From contig CM043962.1 in NCBI GenBank assembly GCA_014529385.2, positions 49,568,098 through 49,632,097 on the forward strand: DNA of 64,000 bases, written 5' to 3'. The stretch comes from Adiantum capillus-veneris (taxonomy: Eukaryota > Streptophyta > Polypodiopsida > Polypodiales > Pteridaceae). Each line of letters begins with the position of its first letter. Positions within the stretch are counted from its first letter, which is position 1. The notes beneath the pieces are model-generated. The model was not told the origin of the DNA, made no database searches, and saw nothing but the letters and a program-made list of their open reading frames with translations. The position numbers and the translations under genes were made by a program. Below are positions 58,664-64,000 of this stretch, one piece after another.

Positions 58664-59400
58664 TGTTTGAGCCAAAGCTAGCTCCTTGTAATTCACCACA
58701 TTTATTTTGATCTTATGAGATATGTCGACATCTTGGATTGTCTTTTAGTCTTGTAAATTACGGCCGGGACGCTTATGCATTTCCAATTTGTATATATGAT
58801 GAATAGGTCACATTTTATGAGCCCATTTTTTAAAATACTTTTGGACTAAGTGACCTTAGTATATAAGGCACTTAGGTTTTGAATTAAAGATCAGCATCAT
58901 TATCTAAAAACGTGTGTCGTACACTGTGTCTGTGAGAGTGAAAGAATGTAAGAGCTTACGTGTGTTGCTACGCACCACTCAGTGACCACATTGACGAACG
59001 GACTATATCAGCGCAATAGCCTCATCTAGAGATACGCAGACATACCAAAAAATCATGCAAACACGCCTGTCTCACGAGCGGCCACCCACCTACCTTGTGT
59101 TGCTGGTAACTGCTTGATACGATGTTTGTCTCATGCATTCTAGTAGCCTATGGAATGAGGGATAGATAAGCTACGTATAGGTATAATTAAACATCAAATT
59201 TGCACACTTCTAAATTTCAGCTTGTCACTCTATTGCGATTGTGACCAAGGGTGTTAGGGTTAGAATTTGTGCATACTGACTCTTGGGTAAGTGTATCCTA
59301 GTGAGGGGATAGTGCCTCTAGAGTTTCGTGCAATTCTAAGTTGTTTAGTGGGTGTTTAGTATTATGTGTTCATTGTGGGTTACTATGGGTCATGATTAGA
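58664..59400 (+). repeat. Probable LTR of the coiled-coil element
   Basis: It begins TGTTTGAGCC after the PPT. It contains a TATA-like AGTATATAAGGC at about 58858-58869, followed by transcript-start-like sequence. No second copy is in the window and the 3' limit is not defined. A variant of the ACTCTAT motif (CACTCTATTGCGATTGTGACC) lies near 59226. Confidence 0.55.
58858..58869 (+). promoter_or_regulatory. LTR TATA box
   Basis: AGTATATAAGGC, about 190 bp into the LTR, in plus orientation. Assigned by match and position. Confidence 0.5.
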
Positions 59401-59458
59401 GATAGGATGTTAGATGTACATCTCAGCCTGACAAGCTAACAAGATTGCCTCCGTGAAC

Positions 59459-59743
59459 CTACGGGTTAGTCATGTCCTTGGATGACATGATGTTGTCAGG
59501 ATTGTGCTTGCGAGCATGAACACATTTGAGTGACACCCCAAACATATAGCATATAGGAAAATCCATGTTTTTCCCTCCTGGTTGAGCCAGAATACACCCT
59601 ATTGCAAATGTTGATGCATCCACATGCACATGAAAGATCTTAGACCAATCTGGTGCTTTCGAAATTGGTGCTGTCACCAAAGCGTGTTTTAATTTTTGAA
59701 AAGATTCTTTGCACTCGTCCATCCAAATGAAAATTGTTATCAA
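59459..59743 (-). pseudogene. RT connection and RNase H fragment, VFAWSY-type gypsy
   Basis: The 94-codon frame reads IWMDECKESFQKLKHALVTAPISKAPDWSKIFHVHVDASTFAIGCILAQPGG and stops matching after MDFPICY. It is the same lineage as 21240-21713, with the RNase H Asp (VDAS) kept. The rest of RNase H is replaced by unrelated sequence, so the fragment is truncated near 59535. Confidence 0.85.
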
Positions 59744-59787
59744 ACCATAGAGAGGCTTGGCGATTCATTCCATACATGAGTACAAAT

Positions 59788-59973
59788 CTACGATAGTATC
59801 CGCAACGTCCCATAAAAGACTATCTCTCTCACATTCACAAGTCTAGGCAACTCTACTATAACTCGGATGTCCTCGTCAGTCGATATGCCATTGGGTGATA
59901 CTATATGGCCTAGAATCTTGCCTTGCCTTGTCATAAATACACACTTCTTTGGATTAAGGCAAATTTTATACAA
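59788..59973 (-). pseudogene. RT fragment upstream of the RNase H piece
   Basis: The 61-codon frame reads YKICLNPKKCVFMTRQGKILGHIVSPNGIST, a block that follows the RT catalytic site in this gypsy lineage. It continues into the 59743 frame after a frameshift. The RT palm is missing above about 59985, where the sequence becomes unrelated. The truncation at both ends makes this a 0.5-kb island. Confidence 0.82.
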
Positions 59974-59989
59974 CCTACATATCTTGAAT

Positions 59990-60460
59990 ACCTACCTATC
60001 GTTGCTTGCTGTGCTGAGCTATCCTCCACCTACATAGCCTGCTGAGCTCTGACTGAGGACTTGCTTGTAGCTCGCAATCGCTTCCCTCCCTGTCTCTTTC
60101 CTGTGGCTCCTGCACCAAGCCTCCCTCCATGCATTATGACTACACCACTACTTCAAAGGAACGTCTGAGCTTAACTGTTTAAGCTTTTGGAAGCATTACA
60201 ATTTGGTCAAGTTTTTTAAAATTACAAATATACACTTTGTATAGTTCATGATGGTGGCCCACACTCTTGAAAAAAAATCACTATCCTTATGCTTACAAGA
60301 TGTGCTTGTTGGCAAATATTAACTAGCACAAAAATCATGACACGTTAACATGCTTTCACCCTTGAACAAAAAGAGAAGAAAAAGGTCAAAGAAGCAGTGC
60401 TGAGATTGAAATAGTACCTAGAGAGATGCCCTCCTAGAGAGAGCCCAAGAGGATAGGTTG
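59990..60460. other. No recognisable gene
   Basis: Short spacer between the minus-strand pol island and the plus-strand gag remnant. No motif was seen. Confidence 0.4.
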
Positions 60461-60985
60461 TACTCTTGTTCATGGAAGGTCTAAAAAATGGTCATTTGAA
60501 GAAAGATCTTCACTTGAATAAGTACACTACCTTAGAAGAGGTTACTAAAGAAGTTGTGTATCTAGTAGACAATTGCAAGTTATATGGGGAAGTATCAAAA
60601 GATACTAATATAGCTTCTAAGGATTCCAAATTTATGAAGAATGATGTAATGGTAGCAAAAATAGTACAGCAACTTGTAAGCATGGATCAATTATTAGAGA
60701 ATCTAACGTGAAAGATGAATCAAGCCTTTAGGGTATAGAACCAAAGAGTGCAAATGATGAGAAGGTGCATGACCCATGGAGGGGATCATCCTACACAATA
60801 GTGTCCTAACTTACCGTAGTAGCAATATCCTAGAGATAAGTGGTGTGAAATAGAGAAGAAATGGATAAATCACACTATTGAGGAATGCATTATAACAAGA
60901 ATCGGGTTAGGAAAAGGATGGCTAATCCACCATACAATCAAAATGCTTAGCATCAACAAAGATCACAAGGAAATGAGCCTTATCA
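60461..60985 (+). pseudogene. gag capsid remnant
   Basis: The 81-codon frame reads MEGLKNGHLKKDLHLNKYTTLEEVTKEVVYLVDN, which fits the C-terminal capsid helix region of gypsy gag. It then decays into broken frames with a KWCE...HTIEEC-like zinc-binding remnant near 60838-60890. It leads towards the knuckles at 61.4 kb on the same strand. Confidence 0.6.
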
Positions 60986-61419
60986 AATGAATCAAGTACA
61001 TCCACCACCACCAAGATACCCCCAGCGCAAGTTAATTTTCAACTAAGAGCTAAACGACCAAAACCGGTGTTGGGTCTACATCCTACAATGCCAGGTGAAA
61101 ATCGGGCAACTGTGAGATATATGTATCCCAACAACCAGATGAAAGTGCGTTAGTGCCTACATAGCCATACTATGTAGAGGAAGATTATGGTTATATTCAA
61201 GGGTATAATGAGACTCAAGCTGAGAATGCGCCCTATGACCAATGGAGCACAACATCTTTCTCTAGTAATACACCACCAAGAACAAGATATTTTTCCCCAA
61301 ATGAAGGAATAAGTTCTATAGGACAGAGAACATTAATGTTTATATTGAAAATCCAGGTGAGGATAGATTGAGAGCTTATCCTCAAAAAATGCCTCCGTGA
61401 CAACCAAGGACATTGGGCC

Positions 61420-62225
61420 CATGCTAAAAATGCGATGGAGAGCATTTGATTATAAATTGTCCAATAGAAACTTCAAATGGTAGAAGACCACCAAATGAAA
61501 ACCCAAGTGGCTATTGCGTTGAATGTGGAATCAAGCACCTTTATAAGAATTGTCCTAGAGCTCTTAATAAGAAAGCGACTATGAATGTAGTAGAGGTTTT
61601 ACCCTCTTCTAGTGGATCAGAGACGGAGTCAAAAGTACCACTCAAAGTGATTACTAGGACTCAAGGGAAGCAAAAGGATAGTGACAAGGAAGATAGCAAT
61701 AAGGTTTTGAGAAAAGAAAAAGCCAAGTTGGTTAAGAAAAGAAAAAGGGATTTAGTGAGAGTTAAATATCACCGGAGATTAAAGACAATTACAGCTGAGT
61801 TATCCAAAACTCAAGAGCAATTACATTTGCAAGCACAAAACAAGCCATGATTAACAAAAGAGCAAAAGGAGGATAGTTCCGAAGGATCTGTGCTTGTAGA
61901 CAAGATCTTTGAGCCATTAGATGCCATGTATGAAAGCCTACAAAGTTAGATTAGCAAATAGACAAACTCAAGAAAATAGATGGATGACGGATCCAAATAC
62001 TGAGTTGGAGAAAATGAGGTTTGAAATGTGTAAGCAACTTATTAAGACTTCCCAAGCATTATTAGAACCACCAATAGGTATGCTAATTCAAGAAAGTATT
62101 ATTCCTAGACCACTTGTGGAATTGGAAAAGTGGCATATTGTCATGCCAAGCATTGCTAAAAGGCAAAACTATGAAGTTGAAGTGGAAGAACCACAAGTGC
62201 CTATTGAGAGTGAAGTAGTGCCTTA
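61420..62225 (+). pseudogene. gag nucleocapsid with two zinc knuckles and linker
   Basis: Two CCHC-type knuckles are visible: C-stop-KCDGEHLIINC (61421-61460, one TAA inside) and CVECGIKHLYKNC (about 61518-61556). A Lys/Glu-rich stretch follows (134-codon frame to 61850), and after a stop a second frame (61921-62226) with MRFEMCKQLIKTSQALLEPPIGMLI. This is the nucleocapsid and spacer of a gypsy gag with double knuckles. It is plus-strand, opposite to the pol pieces on both sides, so it is a separate fragment. Confidence 0.7.
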
Positions 62226-62315
62226 AGCAAATGCACAATTACCAAAAAGTAGCTTGATGGAGAGGGTTGTGAGGAACATGACGGATGAGTCTATTTGAGA
62301 GATACCCACTCATGT
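62226..62315. other. Junction between the gag remnant and the second chromovirus
   Basis: About 90 bp after the gag stop, still plus-strand gag-like (LMERVVRNMTDES). They end abruptly where the minus-strand integrase sequence begins at about 62316. Confidence 0.5.
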
Positions 62316-62503
62316 ACCACGAGCCTTGGGAAACTTTAGCAAGACACATTCATTTTCTAGGTTAAGGCTCCTCTATGCTTACTAACATCAGCCTTTTGCC
62401 TTTGTTGTGAGATGGATACAGCTTCCTTAATCGTTTGAAAAGATTATTGTATGTCTTGGCTATATTCATCAGCAACGAAGATCTTCCCATGTACCTTAAG
62501 TGG
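62316..62503 (-). pseudogene. Integrase tail of the second chromovirus
   Basis: Directly after RT (SEFFL), a stop is followed by LKVHGKIFVADEYSQD and later by ENECVLLKFPKAR. This corresponds to the end of the integrase core and the start of the C-terminal region in the first element. About 1.5 kb of pol between them has been lost. Confidence 0.85.
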
Positions 62504-63001
62504 CTACAAAAAGAACTCACTTTTCTTTTGATTAAGGTAAAGCTTGTTCTCTCTCATAACTTGAAATATTAGCTGGAGGTGTTGCTTGTGTTCCTCAAGT
62601 GAATTGGAGTAGATAATATCATCATCAAAGAACACTCCAGTAAACTTGCGATGAGGTCTAAAGAGTTTTTCCATCATTCGGTTGAATGTGGTTGGAGCAT
62701 TTGTCAAGCCAAAAGGCATGACAAGATATTTGTAAAGACCAAACGTCGTGCAGAATGCGGTCTTTACTATATCTTCATCGACTATCCTTATTTGATGATA
62801 GCCACTTTTAAGGTCAATCCTACTGAAGTAGGTAGACCCTTGAAGCTTGTCAAATAGATCTTCTACCCTTGGCATAGGGAACCTATTTTTGAAAGTGATT
62901 CTATTTAGTGCTTTATAGTCGACACACGTATGATGTGTGCCATCTTTCTTATGCACTAAAAGAATAGGTGAGCAAAAGGGAGATGTGCTAGGTCTCACCA
63001 T
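62504..63001 (-). pseudogene. Reverse transcriptase of the second chromovirus
   Basis: A 165-codon frame covering the RT fingers and palm without a stop: VRPSTSPFCSPILLVHKKDG, FPMPRVEDLFDKLQGSTYFSRIDLKSGYHQIRI (the first catalytic Asp is in RIDLK), MPFGLTNAPTTFNRMM and VFFDDDIIYSNS (catalytic DD; one D inserted or substituted relative to VFFDDIIIYS). It contains the segment that is deleted in the 9.1-kb copy. It ends at the deletion junction after KKSEFFL. Confidence 0.93.
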
Positions 63002-63354
63002 ACCTTTTCAACCAATTCATTAACTTGCCTCATGATCTCCTCTTGTTGGGCTTGAGAGACCCTATAAGGAGGCTTGTTAGGTGGAGAACTCCCTAGAAAG
63101 AGTTCTATAGAGTGATCCTCATCCCCTCTTTTTGGTGGAAATACACCAGGGATATCATCGATGAACACATCTTTATATTGATTGAGGAACTGAGATAGCT
63201 CTAACTCCTCACTAGATTGTGCACACGCATTTATAGGACTAGACTTATCATGAACAAGATCCTTGACCAAAATTATGTACGCGGAAACAGAACTTTCCAT
63301 TGATTTGTCAAAAGCACGAGTATTTACAATGGGTATTGGCTTGGATGCAAACAT
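62995..63354 (-). pseudogene. Protease-RT linker of the second chromovirus
   Basis: The 119-codon frame reads FDKSMESSVSAYIILVKDL, FLNQYKDVFIDDIPG and PPNKPPYRVSQAQQEEIMRQVNELVEK, then shifts by one frame into RT. It matches the first element residue by residue over most of its length. Confidence 0.9.
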
Positions 63355-63537
63355 CCCTTTACCAAAACCTAAAGATGATTTTTCTTTTGGGATGTTTCAT
63401 GCTAGCTCCCATACAATCAAACCAGGGTAAGCCTAGGATTACATCTTCATGTTTAAGTGGATAGATATAGAAATCCTTTTTGTCCACATACCCTTGGACA
63501 TGAAGCCTAAGATTACCTATGAGAGGTGTTACTGAAG

Positions 63538-63768
63538 CTACTTGGCCTTTGAAAGGCCCATCTGCATTAATGGTCTCCCCATCTCATGTGGATGTACTCC
63601 TAGCTTTTTAGCTAGCTCCAAAGAGATGAAATTATGGGTGGAACCATTATCAAAGAGTATGAGAGAGTCATGCTCTCTCACTTTTGCCAAAAGCATAAGA
63701 GAGTGGGGATCCTTTGCAATGAGAAACCTCTTGAGGGGCCTCAACCATAGAGGCTCTAGGTTGTTCAT
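63538..63768 (-). pseudogene. Aspartic protease of the second chromovirus
   Basis: The catalytic motif is LFDNGSTHNFISLELAKKLGV, with N where the first copy has P and the usual residue is T/S. It is cut from the linker piece by frame breaks (63355-63537). A few codons upstream it connects to the zinc-knuckle region. Confidence 0.85.
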
Positions 63769-63779
63769 TGCAAGTATTT

Positions 63780-64000
63780 CTTTGAGGGAAACTTCGATAG
63801 GAATGCCCTTGGTTTCCGCATTTGAAACATTTGTTATCTTTATGATAACACTCTAGCTCTTCAGGAGAGAGTCAATTTTTGCCTTTGTAGACTCCTTTCT
63901 CCTTAGCTTTGTCATTCTTGTTGTTAGAGTTGCCTTTGGAAGAAGTCTATGCATTGTTCTTCCCTTTGAACTCACTTTGTTCTTTGGTTTCCATGGGCTC
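63780..64000 (-). pseudogene. gag nucleocapsid of the second chromovirus, cut by the window edge
   Basis: The minus strand reads a knuckle CFKCGNQGHSYRSF near 63790-63832. The last cysteine of the CCHC set is Phe, and the first element has Cys there, so zinc binding is probably lost. An Asn/Lys-rich linker follows towards the edge, as in the first copy. Confidence 0.8.

Larger units (their letters stand above)
62316..64000 (-). mobile_element. Second chromovirus copy, internally deleted, runs off the window
   Basis: Close relative of the element at 4.7-13.4 kb on the same strand. It has a zinc knuckle, protease, RT, then an abrupt jump into the integrase tail. RNase H, the zinc domain and the integrase core are missing. 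The lower end is truncated at about 62316 inside the KFPKAR block. The upper end lies outside the window, so its LTRs and target duplication cannot be seen. Confidence 0.9.

Overview
The window looks like nuclear DNA from a land plant with a large, repeat-rich genome. The evidence is chromodomain-type and VFAWSY-type Ty3/gypsy retrotransposons, a CACTA (En/Spm) transposon with short GT-AG introns of about 80 bp, a plant-style LINE with two ORFs, a hAT remnant, many GA/GT/TA microsatellites and low GC. A fern or gymnosperm seems likelier to me than a flowering plant, but this rests only on the look of the retroelement proteins and is weak. I see no convincing host gene, tRNA, rRNA, organellar gene or bacterial feature. 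Nearly everything interpretable is transposable-element DNA in various stages of decay.

Layout. 1-4735: AT-rich DNA with no recognisable gene. 4741-13409: a full-length, minus-strand Ty3/gypsy chromovirus with two ~1.6-kb LTRs (about 1% substitutions apart) and a perfect 5-bp target duplication (GGAGG). It is young but carries several disabling lesions. 14735-18000: two broken gypsy pol fragments (minus). 18075-18456: a 191-bp tandem duplication. 18431-19880: a hAT remnant (minus) containing a 304-bp exact tandem duplication. 20734-22534: a VFAWSY-type gypsy pol remnant (minus). 22900-26674: unassigned DNA with a 134-bp and a ~1.2-kb tandem duplication. 27411-28438: a polypyrimidine microsatellite field.

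29946-52179 is a three-level nest. The outermost layer is a plus-strand gypsy-derived LTR element with very long LTRs (3.7 kb). Its interior is reduced to gag joined to a chromodomain stub. A 12.3-kb CACTA transposon (34883-47220, TSD ACA, ends CACTACAACA/TGTTGTAGTG) inserted into that gag. A minus-strand LINE (about 35899-40440) lies inside the CACTA element, upstream of its transposase genes. The CACTA element keeps a TNP2-like transposase (introns 42204-42283 and 43024-43102) and a second TNPA/transposase_24-like gene, both now interrupted by stops.

52180-59400: a 5'-truncated plus-strand LTR-element-like unit. It has four evenly spaced copies of an ACTCTAT palindrome, a long decayed coiled-coil protein I cannot assign to a family, a polypurine tract and an LTR start at 58664. 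A near-perfect 175-bp inverted repeat (57546-57915) interrupts the coding sequence and could fold into a long hairpin. 59459-62310: more gypsy fragments (RT-RNase H, minus; double-zinc-knuckle gag, plus). 62316-64000: a second, internally deleted relative of the first chromovirus that runs off the window edge.

The coding pieces do not form a host pathway. Each set served its own element's mobility: gag/protease/RT/RNase H/integrase, EN/RT, or DDE transposase plus subterminal-repeat binder. The items I would look at first are the hairpin at 57.5-57.9 kb, the unassigned coiled-coil element around it, and the dated nesting of the CACTA and LINE elements.
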